Source of the DNA: Cotesia glomerata
Lineage: Eukaryota; Arthropoda; Insecta; Hymenoptera; Braconidae
Direction of reading: 5' to 3'
Length of the DNA: 64,000 bases
NCBI RefSeq assembly: GCF_020080835.1
Contig: NC_058164.1
Span: forward strand, 1,178,001 to 1,242,000
The notes beneath the pieces were generated by a model. It searched no databases, was not told the DNA's origin, and saw only the letters and a list, made by a program, of their open reading frames with translations. Of this stretch, positions 1-10,972 are shown piece after piece (position 1 is the stretch's first letter; every line of letters begins with the position of its first letter). The position numbers and the translations under genes are program-made.

Positions 1-56
1 TTGAAAAATATCAATTATAATAATTTTTAATTAACAAATATTAATATTATTTTCAG

Positions 57-1059
57 GTAAGATCATTTTCTTCATCTCCAGTCACACAACAATTGGTAAA
101 GGTACGTAAATTGAAATAAAAAAAAAAAATTATTTTGTGTTATGTAATTTTTTTACAACACAGTTTCATTGATATTAAATAATAATTATGAAATAATTTC
201 CAACAGCCTCCACTTCAAGTTTTTGGTGTTGAAGGACGTTATGCTACTGCTTTGTTTTCAGCAGCCAGCAAACAATCATCATTGGATGCTGTTGAAAAAG
301 ATCTCTTGAAATTCCAGGTTAAAAATTTTTATTTATTATGACACTGAAAATATCAAATTTATTAATATAAACTTAGCATGATACTGAAATTGAGAGACAT
401 CTGATAATTTTTAGAATTTTTTTAACAAAAAAATTATAGCAAGAAACTTTTATTTAAAAACTTCATCTTTAAAAGCTCTGAAAAATTATAAATGAGATTA
501 TAAATAATTTTCTATGCCTAGTTTATTTTTAAAGAAGAACCGAAAAATTGTCAAGTGTCTGCTCTCATAACTTAGCAATAATAATTAATATTTTAATAAT
601 TAATTTCTACAGGGAATGTTGAAAACAGATACCAAGCTGGTTGATTTTGTAAAAGATCCATCAGTAAAACGTAAATTGAAGGCCGATGCATTCAAAGCCA
701 TCAGCACAAAAATAAACTTGAACCCAGCAACAGCAAATCTGTTGGCCCTGTTGGCCGAGAATGGTCGATTGGGATTATTGAATCAAGTAATAAACGCATT
801 CAAGCTAATTATGGCGGCTAATCGAGGTGAAGTGGTGTGCGAGGTAATAACATCCAAGCCTCTTGACGCTGAGAGCAAAACTAAGCTTGAGTCTGCCTTG
901 AAATTATTCTTAACAAAGGGACAAACCCTTCTTCTAACAACAAAAGTTGATCCATCAATCATTGGTGGTATGGTTGTCTCAATTGGTGACAAATACGTCG
1001 ACATGAGTATCGCAAGTAAAGTTAAAAAATATTCAGACATTATTTCCACTGCAGCTTAA
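57..1059 (+). CDS. ATPsynO: ATP synthase subunit O (OSCP), mitochondrial; 5' end outside window
   Basis: Three exons are visible: 57-101, 207-317 and 613-1059, all joined in frame at GT-AG introns; the first coding exon lies left of the window. The 200 visible residues begin VRSFSSSPV, an Arg/Ser-rich tail of a mitochondrial presequence, then PPLQVFGVEGRYATALFSAA, the typical OSCP start, and end with a helical/beta domain (GEVVCEVITSKPLD, IIGGMVVSIGDKYVDMS) found in the delta/OSCP family. OSCP sits on top of the F1 head and joins it to the peripheral stalk of mitochondrial ATP synthase. Length matches a nearly complete mature protein. Stop TAA at 1057-1059, with AATAAA at 1155-1160 as the likely polyadenylation signal. 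The second intron holds a fragment of an interspersed repeat near 377-420. Family assignment is secure. Confidence 0.96.
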
Positions 1060-1154
1060 ATACATCAATTTAAATGAAATTATACAGAGAAAATACTAGA
1101 TTTATTATACGCGGTGTTTCACTGTAGTAATCCATGCATCATGCATTGAGTTTC

Positions 1155-1160
1155 AATAAA
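1155..1160 (+). terminator. Polyadenylation signal of the OSCP gene
   Basis: AATAAA lies about 95 bases after the OSCP stop and is followed by a T-rich stretch (1190-1206). Seen in sequence; use is inferred. Confidence 0.7.
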
Positions 1161-2142
1161 AAATGTATGTAAATAATTCTCTTTTATCTTTTTTTTTTTT
1201 TTTTTTAGATGTACATAGATATTTTTTTCGTTTTTTGTTAACTTACCCTTGCTCTATACTTAAAATAGTCTTAAATATTTATTGTGAAAATTCAAACGAA
1301 AAACAGTTAATTGATTTTCCATTCAATTGGTCGTAATTTATATTGGAGAAAATAAACCCAATATATCATATAAATTATAGTATGGTCCACGATCAAAGCA
1401 ATTTATTGATTATAACCTGAGTTAGTGGTCCTTGGGCTAATAGTAAAATGTCTATTAAACGGCATTAGCTTTTAAATATTAGGATATACTGTGAGGAGCC
1501 GCACATTCTATTGAGTTGGCTTAACTTGACCACAGGATTATTGATCAGGCAATGATTGATGACTGGAGAGAATTATATTATGAGAAAGATTGATTATAAC
1601 CGTGTCACGTAATAAATAATAAATAACCATATCCCATCAATAAAATTTAGGGTAGTAAAAATATTTTTCGAGAGGATACGAAGTCAACAGGCAAGAAGTA
1701 AAGACATAAGAGATTGATTGTTGAGGAAATAACATATATAAAATAATATATAAAAAAAAAAGTAAATATAGTGACAAGCTATCTCTTGGAGGCAGATGCA
1801 GATCGAATCGCACATAAACCTGAGGACCTGCGCGTGTTGGTACATCGGCTTGCGCGTTGATCATCTACCCAAGTTGATAAAGCTTGAGAGCAACTCACTT
1901 GCCGTCCTGACGGCAGTGCAGTGGGCCAGTTGGACACTTCTTGACGTGTAGTTCCGTAACGGGTGTCTGACATCGTCATCACCACATATACTTGTCGTTG
2001 TTGTATATTATTATAAAGTTCGCGCCTGTGTAAGCCAGTTGATCAAACATTAGCCAAGTACCAACACCCTCGGGCTAATTTAACCCGTTGACGACTGCTA
2101 ATAACGTTGTTAATAAATCAGTGGGGTGTAATAATTGACATT
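1161..2142. promoter_or_regulatory. Intergenic region and upstream region of the KCTD-like gene
   Basis: About 980 bases between the OSCP polyadenylation signal and the KCTD-like start. The left half is AT-rich and shows nothing coding. The part from about 1780 to 2100 is clearly richer in G+C than its surroundings. TATAAAG at 2012-2018 is a possible TATA box for the downstream plus-strand gene. On the minus strand, an ATG at 1979 (another at 1973) opens a short frame that ends at a strong donor (GTGAGT) near 1893, so a divergent transcript from the same promoter is possible (see findings). Confidence 0.45.
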
Positions 2143-2883
2143 ATGAGTCAAGAAACCGGAGAAATTCCTTCAGTAGTTGAATTAAATGTGGGTGGAGTCT
2201 TTTATACAACATCACTGTCAACTCTTACCAAAGAAAGTGACTCTCAGCTATCAGCAATATTTACGGGTAAGACACCAGTTGAAAAAGACGCAAAAGGAAA
2301 GTATTTTCTTGATCGTGACGGTGTTCTATTTCGTTATGTATTGGATTTCCTGCGTAATGAAGCATTGACATTACCTGAAGGCTTCCGTGAACGTGAACGG
2401 CTAAGAAGGGAAGCTGTTTATTATGGACTTCCTGGATTGGAGAAAGCCATACAGGAAGCCAATGCTGAAGGATGTGCTACCACAAGGTCACTCTGTGGTA
2501 GACGCGGAGTTGGATACATTACTGTAGGCTACCGCGGGAGCTTTGCTTTTGGTCGTGATGGACTTGCTGACGTTAAATTCCGCAAGCTCTCCAGAATTCT
2601 TATCTGTGGGCGCGTCGCAATCTGCAGGGATGTATTTGGTGAAACGCTCAATGAAAGCCGAGATCCAGATCACGGATTATCCGATAGATACACCTCGAGA
2701 TTCTTCCTCAAACACAGCTTCATCGAGCAGGCTTTTGACATGCTCCAGGAACAGGGATTTAAGCTTGTGGCGAGCTGCGGTTCTGGAACCGCTGGAGCTT
2801 CTACGGAACAGCTTAAACCTGGTGTTGACTCGGAAGAAAATCGCTGGAATCATTACAATGAGTTTGTATTTGTGCGCGAGTAG
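2143..2883 (+). CDS. Ktl: KCTD8/12/16-type BTB domain protein, GABA-B receptor auxiliary subunit family
   Basis: Single-exon frame of 246 residues from ATG 2143; an in-frame codon run extends upstream to 2107 but the start at MSQETGE gives the usual short N-terminus. Residues about 10-105 form the T1/BTB domain (VVELNVGGVFYTTSLSTL ... FLDRDGVLFRYVLDFLRN). Residues about 125-235 form the H1 domain of the KCTD8/12/16 group (GYITVGYRGSFAFGRDG, then ICGRVAICRDVFGETLNESRDPD, ending EFVFVRE). In vertebrates these cytoplasmic proteins form pentamers that bind the GABA-B2 tail and speed receptor desensitisation; the Drosophila relative is Ktl. The H1 domain separates it from ubiquitin-ligase KCTDs. 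Role in this insect is inferred from the family. A TATA-like box lies at 2012-2018. Confidence 0.92.
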   Translation: MSQETGEIPSVVELNVGGVFYTTSLSTLTKESDSQLSAIFTGKTPVEKDAKGKYFLDRDGVLFRYVLDFLRNEALTLPEGFRERERLRREAVYYGLPGLEKAIQEANAEGCATTRSLCGRRGVGYITVGYRGSFAFGRDGLADVKFRKLSRILICGRVAICRDVFGETLNESRDPDHGLSDRYTSRFFLKHSFIEQAFDMLQEQGFKLVASCGSGTAGASTEQLKPGVDSEENRWNHYNEFVFVRE

Positions 2884-4450
2884 ATGTCACATTTACATTT
2901 CAAAGACACTCATACAAACTGACAAATTTAACACACACACGTACTTATACATACATGTAATACATATACATATTACATCAATACAGGTCACGTTGGTTTT
3001 AATATAACATGATGATGATTTAGAAATAAAAAATGCCTAGTACACACTAAAAATGAAAATATACACCAAGTAGATCATCTTCATCAGAATAAATCTTCCA
3101 ATTTTTAATTAAAATTATTCGTGATAATTGAACTGATATAGGCGGGATCATTATTATATTGCGGTAAATTCAAACTTATTTATGGTTTGAATTCACCTCT
3201 GTAATTTTTGTTGTTGTTTATGTATTATATTATATTATATTATATATAAAAAAAAATATATTATATATAGATTAGACTGGAATATTTTTTCCTAGTCTAA
3301 TTATTATTATATTATATTATATTATATTATATTATATTTAAAATATTATTAATAATTAATATTATTTAAAAACTATTCTCTTGACACAAAATAATGTATT
3401 TAATACTTGATAAATACGGATAACCGACAGCAATCAAATATGTTCTAAAAAAAAAAAAAAAAAATTAATTAAATAACGAATTGATGGTAGAAATCAATCA
3501 TTGTAACATTCTTTTCTGGTTCACTGATAATGGGAACATGGCGAAAAAAAATTTTTACTGTATGATGTGTAGAGAAATTTGTTGAATTTTTTACGGCTCT
3601 AAGCCGTGTCTAATGACAAAATCATAGTATGGCTTAATCATCACATATCTTAATTAAAAACGAAAAAAAAAAAAATAATAATTAAAAGTATGATAAAAAT
3701 AAAACATAATAATTATAATAATAATAAAGGCCAGTGTGTTGGAAATAATAAAGTCACTGGACAATCACATTGATAATAATTAAAAAGGCGTATGTAATTC
3801 ATACTCTAAATAGGAAGATGAGCAGGGTAGTAGTTCTGAAAAGGTCATAAAAGAGAGGAGGAATAAAACCTTTTGTCTCTTAAAACTACGGTAAGCTAAC
3901 GTTGAATGCCATATTACAGAGAGTTTAATCGATTGTAAGAGGCAAGGAATAGTTAAATTTCGTATAACTTTTAAAGTTACGCGAATTAAAAACAAATTAA
4001 AAAAAAAAAAATAATTTAACAAAACTAAAACTTACAAAAAATTCAACGTAGAATACGGGTTCTTTAAAGCCAAAATGATAATATATGTATAATTAGATTT
4101 AATGACTTTAAAAATCTTCAGAATATATTTAATCGAAAAAAAAAAAAAAAAAAAAAATGAATACTTATTTCATTTTACTTTATTTGGTATATTTATTATA
4201 TTTTTTATTGTGCTTTTAAATCCTCATTTCTATCTTCGTGAGATCATACCTTTTAATAATTATTTTTTATTTTAGTATATAATACGATTATATTTAATTA
4301 AATAGTTCTATAACTACGTTCAATATGCAGTGCATACGCCTTCCACGAGAGAACCCCAAATCCTACTAAGCAGAATGTAAAGAGAGATCCACCTTCAACA
4401 GAAATGAAATATATAAGTAAAACAAAAAACGAATTAATTAAATTTAAAAA
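2884..4450. other. AT-rich intergenic DNA downstream of the KCTD-like gene
   Basis: Probably holds the 3' UTR of the KCTD-like gene at its left end. It then has ATTAT-type microsatellite tracts (about 3220-3350), several A-runs of 10-19 (for example 3450-3465 and 4138-4157) and no supported gene. Short frames here lack codon structure, splice partners or recognisable sequence. Confidence 0.6.
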
Positions 4451-4620
4451 TAAAGTTAGCCAACATCTAAAAATTTTTTTTATTAAAAAATTATTACAAA
4501 AAAATGAAAAAAAAATTTTTTTCATTTGTTAAAAACTTCAAAAACTATAAGTGCAATTTTTTAGTAATAATTTAATAAATTAAGCAAAATAAAAAAATCA
4601 AAAATGTCGGCTAACTTTAT
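4451..4620. mobile_element. MITE family A copy (TIR with core GTTAGCCRACATYT)
   Basis: Starts AAAGTTAGCCAACATCTAAAA and ends AAAAATGTCGGCTAACTTTAT, which are inverted copies of each other around an AT-only core of about 130 bases. Related copies occur at about 5571-5966, 29769-30225 and 57984-58195. No coding capacity, so a non-autonomous DNA element is inferred. It ends 16 bases before the stop of the adjacent secreted-protein gene and so may lie in its 3' UTR. Confidence 0.7.
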
Positions 4621-4636
4621 TATTATAATAAAATTA

Positions 4637-5171
4637 TCAACCTATGAAGCTCAGGACATCAAATTGACGTGGTACAAATGAAGATACTGAAGATGAAATA
4701 TCTAGTGAAATTGGCATTGCAGTTGTTGTACTCGTTGTATGACGATTCTGATTCATTGTTGTATAACGTTCATATTGTAACTTATCAATGCTTTGAGTTG
4801 TCGTTTTACTGCTGGTGGTTTCACGGTACGGAGATGTTGTCGTTGTCTCTCTGTCTTTTTGCAGAGCAGTCTTTATTTTCATTGTTGTACTTACACTGTC
4901 ATTACTACTCATCAAAGCAGTATTGTTTAAACCAATCTTTGGTTCTGCCGTCGTTGTACCGTCAACTTGTCTTATAAAACGCCTTTTATTCCCTGTTATT
5001 TAAATTATTGTTAATTAAAATATGCAAAAAAATTTTTCAAGGCCACTTGTAGGTTAGTTTAATGTTTATGTTTATCAAAAGATAATAAATACCTTTATAA
5101 TGCGGATTACTAAAACATAATACTCCTAAGGATATGAGCACGAGAATAGTATTAACATTTATTACCTTCAT
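4637..5171 (-). CDS. Secreted Thr/Ser-rich protein of unknown function
   Basis: Two exons: 5093-5171 and 4637-4992, joined at a GT-AG intron (donor GTATTT, acceptor AACAG) in frame, giving 144 residues. The first exon encodes MKVINVNTILVLISLGVLCF, a textbook signal peptide, cut probably near FSNP. The mature protein starts with a basic patch (KGNKRRFIRQV) that could be a processing or binding site, followed by about 90 residues rich in Thr and Ser (TTTTSPYRETTSSKTTTQS, TTSTTTAM) that should carry O-glycans, and ends SSFVPRQFDVLSFIG. No cysteines occur in the mature part and no known domain is visible. I do not recognise the family; a mucin-like cuticle, silk or venom/saliva component, or a propeptide, are all possible. 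The gene call rests on the signal peptide, clean splice sites and open frame. Confidence 0.6.
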
Positions 5172-6304
5172 TATTCAAAGTTTAATCTCTAATAAGTTAT
5201 TTATATAACTATCTCGATCTAGGTAACGTCAGACAGCATCAATGGCCCATCGTGCGTGTAAATAATGCGTATAAATAAGGGCGAGTATTAAAAAAGGGAT
5301 GCTCAATATCATAGAGGAGCTTCACAGCGACCCTGTTGACCATAATAAAAAGCGTTAGTCTCTTTTTTTTAGGCGGGAATATAGAGCAACAGAAACTAAT
5401 CAGAGTAGATAAAAAAAAAAAAAAAAATAATTAAAGTAAGTAAACAAAAAGAATTTTTAATTTAAAAATTCGTATCAACAACTTTTTAATAATTTCATGC
5501 TTCTATTTTTAAACTATTTATTATTTGTTATTAAAAATTGTCAGTTGTTTGTGAGAAAATTGAAATAATACTAAAATTAGCATGATACTAAAGTTAGCCG
5601 ACGTTTTTTAATTTTTTTTTAATAATAAAATTAGAACAAAAAAATATTTTTTAAAAATTGCACTTACAGTTTTTAAAGTTTTTTATAATTGAAAATTTTT
5701 TTTTTGTAGTCATTTTTTCAATAAAAAAAATTATTAAAATTTTCAGATGTCGGCTCATTTAATTTTGATAAAATTAGCCGACGTTTTTAATTTTTTAATT
5801 TTTTTTTTCAATTATTAAATTAAAACTAAATCATATTTTTTAAAAATTGCATTCATAGTTTTTCAAGTTTTTTACAAATGAAAATTTTTTTTTATTTTTT
5901 TGTAATAACTTTTTCAATTAAAAAAATTCTAAAAATTTTTAGATGTCAGCTAACTTAATTTTCATCAAATTAAATGGTAAAAAACAATACAGTAATTTTA
6001 TTTATTAATAAATTTAATTACTTTATCATGAAAAATATATTTTTTAATAATATATACAATATTCGAACACATGATTATAATTTAATGTAAATTATCTTAC
6101 AAATATTTCATAGAAATTAACCCTCAATAATTTTATACAATTTTATTGAATAATTTCTATTTATAGATCTCAATCCTTGGATTCATCAGACATTAGCTTC
6201 TAAGTTGGCTTTAACAAAAATAAGAAAAAAAAATAATTACAAAGTTTCAGGGTTAATTACTTATTTCAAAAAGTTATCTAATTTAATAAAGTGTTGATAG
6301 TTAA
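5172..6304. other. Intergenic region with two tandem MITE A copies
   Basis: Contains the upstream region of the secreted-protein gene (5172-5400), A-runs at 5410-5427, two adjacent MITE A copies (about 5571-5966) and the probable 3' UTR of CNOT11 (to about 6120, minus strand). No further gene seen. Confidence 0.55.
5571..5966. mobile_element. Two tandem copies of MITE family A
   Basis: Copy 1, about 5571-5768, opens GATACTAAAGTTAGCCGACG and closes with CAGATGTCGGCTCATTTAATT. Copy 2, about 5769-5966, opens GATAAAATTAGCCGACG and closes TAGATGTCAGCTAACTTAATT. Both have the same AT-rich interior and inverted ends; the join suggests either tandem duplication or insertion of one copy next to the other. 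Confidence 0.7.
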
Positions 6305-7678
6305 TTATGAAACGTCAAGGTTCTTTTTAGTCGTTGAAGCATTAAGACCGGCGACATCTCCAGACTCAAGTTGTTTAAGTAACCGGAATAAAGCCGCTGC
6401 TTCTTTAATCCTACTAAACTCAATACAGAAAGCTTGCACTTCAATAAATAATTCTTGTACATTTATTATTTTATTTCTAATTAAAGACTGAAGAAATACG
6501 CAAACAAGTCTTACGAGACGATTTTGCATATAACGATCTTTAATTGTTTCACAAGTCGATATACAATTGCTTATATAAAGATGAACAAATTCCGTTGGTA
6601 AGTCAACAGTTGTCGTAAGACGATTAACAACTTCCATTGAGTGTAATGACATTTCCATATTAACTAGAACACTAAAATATTCTGTTATTTGACTTGATTG
6701 CATTAATTTCAAAAGAACTTCGATCGCTATCAGTGGATTATTTTCCACTAACTCTGGCAACTTGCTTGGCGTTAAACCAATGTGATATACTAATTTTGGA
6801 TCTTTCTTCAATTCTGTGCTGAGATGTTGTTGTTGCTGCGGAGTCAGGACTTTGGTGAACGCCTTTCGCATCAACCTACGAGCCTCAGCACCGGCACTGT
6901 TCGATACGCACATGTTGACATCGTACTCTGGCGAAAATTGAGACAGTTCTGTAACGGGCATCCACTTTAATCCACCAGCGGGATGATCATAAAGCGGCGG
7001 AGCGAGTCGCAGAAATTCGGGTCGGTAATTTTGACTGCACAACGGTGGATCACCATCGATTAAATTTTCTATGATTTCTTTTTGGAGTGTCTTCTTTGAA
7101 TCTATTTTTTTATTAGCATCCGAGTCGGGTAGAATTATAGGAATACCACACTTACTGATACTAGGAAACTCTGCATGACTTTCAGCTAGTTTTAGTTGGA
7201 ACTTGGTCAGCTGATCAGCGCCGACGGATATTGGAGTAAAGTACAATTCTTCTAAAATTTGACGTGGAGTTTGCTTCAACATTTCTACACCGTGGAAAGC
7301 AATCAGACTAGCGACAAATTTAGATTCACTCTGTGACAAAACAGGAATATGTCCAGAGGATAATGATTTAGAGTCTTGAGTACTCAAAGTGTCGCCGGGT
7401 TTCAGCATTTGGTTGAAAACACTCGCAAATGGAGTTGACGAAAATTGTTCACCTGGATATAAATGATACAGCATTGACATTGCTATCAAGCGTGAAACCT
7501 GATGTGGTAACAAATCTAATTGTTGCAATAAAAGTACTAACGTTAAACCAACTTTGAATTTATCTTGTGATGAGAATTCTTTATGTAATTGTTTTATTAG
7601 GTTATCCAACGGTGTGTCAATATTTTCCTCATCCAGAATCCCCATTAATTTTGTCAAATCTTTTGGTGACAGACTCAT
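6305..7678 (-). CDS. CNOT11: CCR4-NOT transcription complex subunit 11
   Basis: One uninterrupted exon of 457 residues, start ATG 7678, stop at 6305-6307. The N-terminal half is helical (LTKLMGILDEENIDTPLDNLI, LTLVLLLQQLDLLPHQVSRL). The middle and C-terminal parts carry the CNOT11 (DUF2363) signature: PPLYDHPAGGLKWMPVTEL, LTPQQQQHLSTELKKDPKLV, then LVENNPLIAIEVLLKLM and VVNRLTTTVDLPTEFVHLYI. CNOT11 joins CNOT10 at the N-terminus of the NOT1 scaffold, forming a module of the cytoplasmic deadenylase complex that shortens mRNA poly(A) tails. Length is near the family's usual 500 residues. It is transcribed away from SAS-6, whose start is only 550 bases off, so the two may share a promoter. Confidence 0.95.
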   Translation of the reverse strand: MSLSPKDLTKLMGILDEENIDTPLDNLIKQLHKEFSSQDKFKVGLTLVLLLQQLDLLPHQVSRLIAMSMLYHLYPGEQFSSTPFASVFNQMLKPGDTLSTQDSKSLSSGHIPVLSQSESKFVASLIAFHGVEMLKQTPRQILEELYFTPISVGADQLTKFQLKLAESHAEFPSISKCGIPIILPDSDANKKIDSKKTLQKEIIENLIDGDPPLCSQNYRPEFLRLAPPLYDHPAGGLKWMPVTELSQFSPEYDVNMCVSNSAGAEARRLMRKAFTKVLTPQQQQHLSTELKKDPKLVYHIGLTPSKLPELVENNPLIAIEVLLKLMQSSQITEYFSVLVNMEMSLHSMEVVNRLTTTVDLPTEFVHLYISNCISTCETIKDRYMQNRLVRLVCVFLQSLIRNKIINVQELFIEVQAFCIEFSRIKEAAALFRLLKQLESGDVAGLNASTTKKNLDVS

Positions 7679-8228
7679 TTTTATTTGTTATTGTTGCAGG
7701 TATTTTTTAAATTAACTAACCTCTTTACTATTAAATATTGTCAATTTTTATCAAATGTAAACAAAAATATCATTCAACACTATTGTTACGAAAAAACTGA
7801 CTAGACTATAGATAGGCATGTAAAAAAAAAAATACTATTACAAATTAATCAAGTAAATTTCTACTTAATCAGCAACTGATCTTTTTACACAAAAAAAATA
7901 AATTTTTTTTTTTATAATATAAAATATTTATTGGAAAATTAAAAAATTACGCATTAATTGTTTATTTAAAATAATTTTAAAAAGTTAAAGTAAATTGAAC
8001 TTTTGTAAAAAAAATATATTCGTAAGTTTGTGGTGGTTTTCATGAACGATAAAATAAAAAAACAGTGAAATACAAACAAGCTTTTATGATAACCAATTTA
8101 AAAGTACGAAAGCGTCATTTGTTGTAGTGAAAAGTAACGAAAATTAGTGAAATAAATGTACAGTTTTTATTATAATTTATTAATTAATAATCTAAAATTT
8201 AATTAAAAAATAATAAAGAAGATTGATA
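7679..8228. promoter_or_regulatory. Divergent promoter region between CNOT11 and SAS-6
   Basis: 550 bases separate the two start codons. The stretch is AT-rich with A- and T-runs; no clear TATA pair or strong motif could be picked out by eye. It must contain both 5' UTRs and start sites unless further upstream exons exist. Confidence 0.5.
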
Positions 8229-10533
8229 ATGAATTTTATGAACAGTTTAGCTGGTAATACATTACAATCAGGTGATGCGGCGATGCAATTAAATAATGTT
8301 GAAGTATTGTATACAAAAGTACAGAAAGTTTATTTAAAACCGCAATATAAAGAGGAACGTCAACGAGAGTTGAGAGTTAATGTTGAAATTCATTCAGGAA
8401 TAAGTCCCGTTTGTCGTAAGGTAATCATTTATTTTATTACTTATTATAACCTGTAATTAATTCTATTAAACTGATAGTGACATTATAAATAAAGTTATTT
8501 TATTCTTACAGACTCTATGTGTTCTTTTATCTGATGATGATGACCCGTGTTTTTTATACTCATTACTTATCACTGAGGATGACTTCAAAGTACTTAAAGC
8601 TCAGCAGGGATTACTGGTGGACTTTGATAACTTTGCTACTCAGTTGATTCATCTGCTGGAACAGTCACATGGATCAATGAGTGGTGCTTCAAAATCGCCA
8701 CCAAAGTTTTTACTACTGTTGTCTGAAGAAGGCAATGGTGAATGGATATTCAAACTTGTTGAAACTAATAATTTTAAGCATCTGTGCCATTTGAGTTTAA
8801 ATATATCACCAGCCAGTGACTCCGATATTAAGACTCACATGGCTATGAAGATGAAACAGTTGAAAGAAAGTTTAAATAATAAAAATCGGGAAGTCCATGC
8901 ACTTGAGACGAGACTGAATAATATTAATGAAGAGTTGGAATGCAGGACCAAGGATTTTGAGCAATTAGAGCAAAAATTTCGAGCTGAAAAAAATCAGCTA
9001 CAAATGACAACAACTCATCAATTGAGTATTGAAAAAGATCGGTGTGTATAATTTATTTTTTTACTTTTAATTTTTTATTAATAAAAATTTATTTTTTTAG
9101 ACTAGCCCAGGCTAAGTTAGAATGGCAAAGATTGACAGAAATAGAAAAAATGGAGATTGAAAGACAACACAGTGATACGCTCCAACAACTCCATACTGAA
9201 AACGCAGAATTAAGATCTCAAAATATTACTTATAAAGACAAACAATCATTTTTGGAAGCTACAAATAAAGAACAAGCTAAACAATTACAAAACTTGGAAC
9301 GGGAATTAAATTTAGCGCAACGGGATTTAAGTCAACTTAAGAAACAAAATTCCAAGTTGGATGTTGACTATCATGAAAAAGATAGGTACGTTAATGAATT
9401 AAAGACTCGGGTAGCAGTGATGGAGCAGGAGTTAAAGGACAAAGCTATTTTAATCAGTAAACACTTGGAGATGTTGAAGACAAGCAAAGAGCAAAAGCAG
9501 CAACTTGAAGAAATGTTAGCGCAGAAAGAGAACCAGGTGCAGCGTAAACAAAATGCACTTAAAAATGTCAGTGATGAAGTTATCAAAGCTAATGATATTA
9601 TTAAAAAACTACAAAATGATTTGGAGTCGACAAAAACAAAATTGAAATTACGTACAGGTATTGCGTTGGAGCAAGAAAGACTTTTAGATGCAAAGCAAAA
9701 AGAACTTGGTGAAATGCAGAGTAAGCTAGATGAACTAACGAAGGAATTGAAAGCTACTAAGACTGAACTTGATTCTTCGAAAGATCAATTAAAGATAATC
9801 CAATCTCAATTGGAAGATAAAGAAAAAACTATTAAAAATAATGACAATGGTATGGAAATTTTTATTTTTATTTTGGTACTTGATAAGTAATTATTTGTTT
9901 TATGTATATGCTATTTTTTATATTTTAGTAATCAGTTGGTTAAATCGACGATTAGCCGAATCACAATCGCCACTTCAGAGTGCAACGACTTCGGCAGTAC
10001 CTATTAGCATCCCATCAACATTCCAATTAACTTTACCGCGTCAGAATAAATTTTCAACAAGTAAATTTGAAACACGAACACCTATCACTGGTACCACAAC
10101 TACTACTACAGCAAATCATAGTGTACCTATGACTGGTTTACCACTACGTAATCCTTCGGTGTTATTAAACCCAAGTGCCAATCAAACAGGACGACTGACA
10201 ACTACTGGTGGTCGTTCAACTGGTGTAGGTATTACCGATAGTACTGTTGGTATAACAACATTCAATAGACCTGGACAAATTACAAGTACAAGTACACCAA
10301 TGGATCGTTTAAATATTTTAAATAAATTACCAGGTAATCCAATAACACCTACCACAACAACAGTGACAACCAATGGCATTACGTCAACTCCGGATAATAA
10401 TAATATGGCGATAGGGACTGTTGGTAAATCAAAAAGTGCTCCTGGCTCAACGACTTTTCAAGGCGGTCTGCGACGAGCCAACAGTTATAAACCGTTATTG
10501 CCTTCCGCGTATTTTCCTAAATCTTTACATTAA
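8229..10533 (+). CDS. Sas-6: Spindle assembly abnormal protein 6 (centriole cartwheel protein)
   Basis: Four exons, 8229-8420, 8512-9041, 9101-9849 and 9929-10533, join in frame to 691 residues. The N-terminal head domain (about 1-170) contains the conserved TNNFKHLCHLSLN loop, whose Phe (about residue 152) is the hydrophobic residue that docks two SAS-6 dimers head to head in the cartwheel. Residues about 180-470 are a long continuous heptad coiled coil, the cartwheel spoke. Immediately after it comes VISWLNRRLAE, the conserved motif near the coiled-coil end of animal SAS-6 proteins. The last 190 residues are Thr/Asn/Ser-rich and disordered. SAS-6 builds the nine-fold hub that sets centriole symmetry, recruited with STIL/Ana2 downstream of PLK4. 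The final tail YKPLLPSAYFPKSLH is compact and probably conserved. Start ATG 8229 chosen as the first Met of the head domain. Confidence 0.95.
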
Positions 10534-10972
10534 TAGGCGTAGTATTTTTTATCATATACATATATATATATATATATAAATATATTTTTTCATCCACTTG
10601 CCAATTTATTATAAATACATAAAATTATTTTTTTAATAATTCTCAAATAACGTTGAATTATATCAAGTACAAAGTTATTGTTATATATACACGTTATAAT
10701 ATATAATTGATTAGAAATAATATTTTTTTAAATAATTAATATGACAATAAGGACCAGTATTACGCACAATTATTAACTAATATTAATTATATAATCCTTT
10801 AGAAAATTATAATTTTTGTATTTTTGTATATAAATATATATTAAATTAATAAAAAATTTTTCGTCAATATTTTATTTATTTTTAAAGCTCTTTAGAAATC
10901 ATTGCGATCAAGCGATGAAATTTAATTATTTATTCAATAATTATACTGCTTAATTATTTAATTTTTCTTTTA
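10534..10972. other. Convergent 3' ends of SAS-6 and PLEKHM1-like genes
   Basis: 439 AT-rich bases between the two stop codons. (TA)n microsatellite at 10558-10580; AATAAA-like sequences occur on both strands. Nothing coding. Confidence 0.5.
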
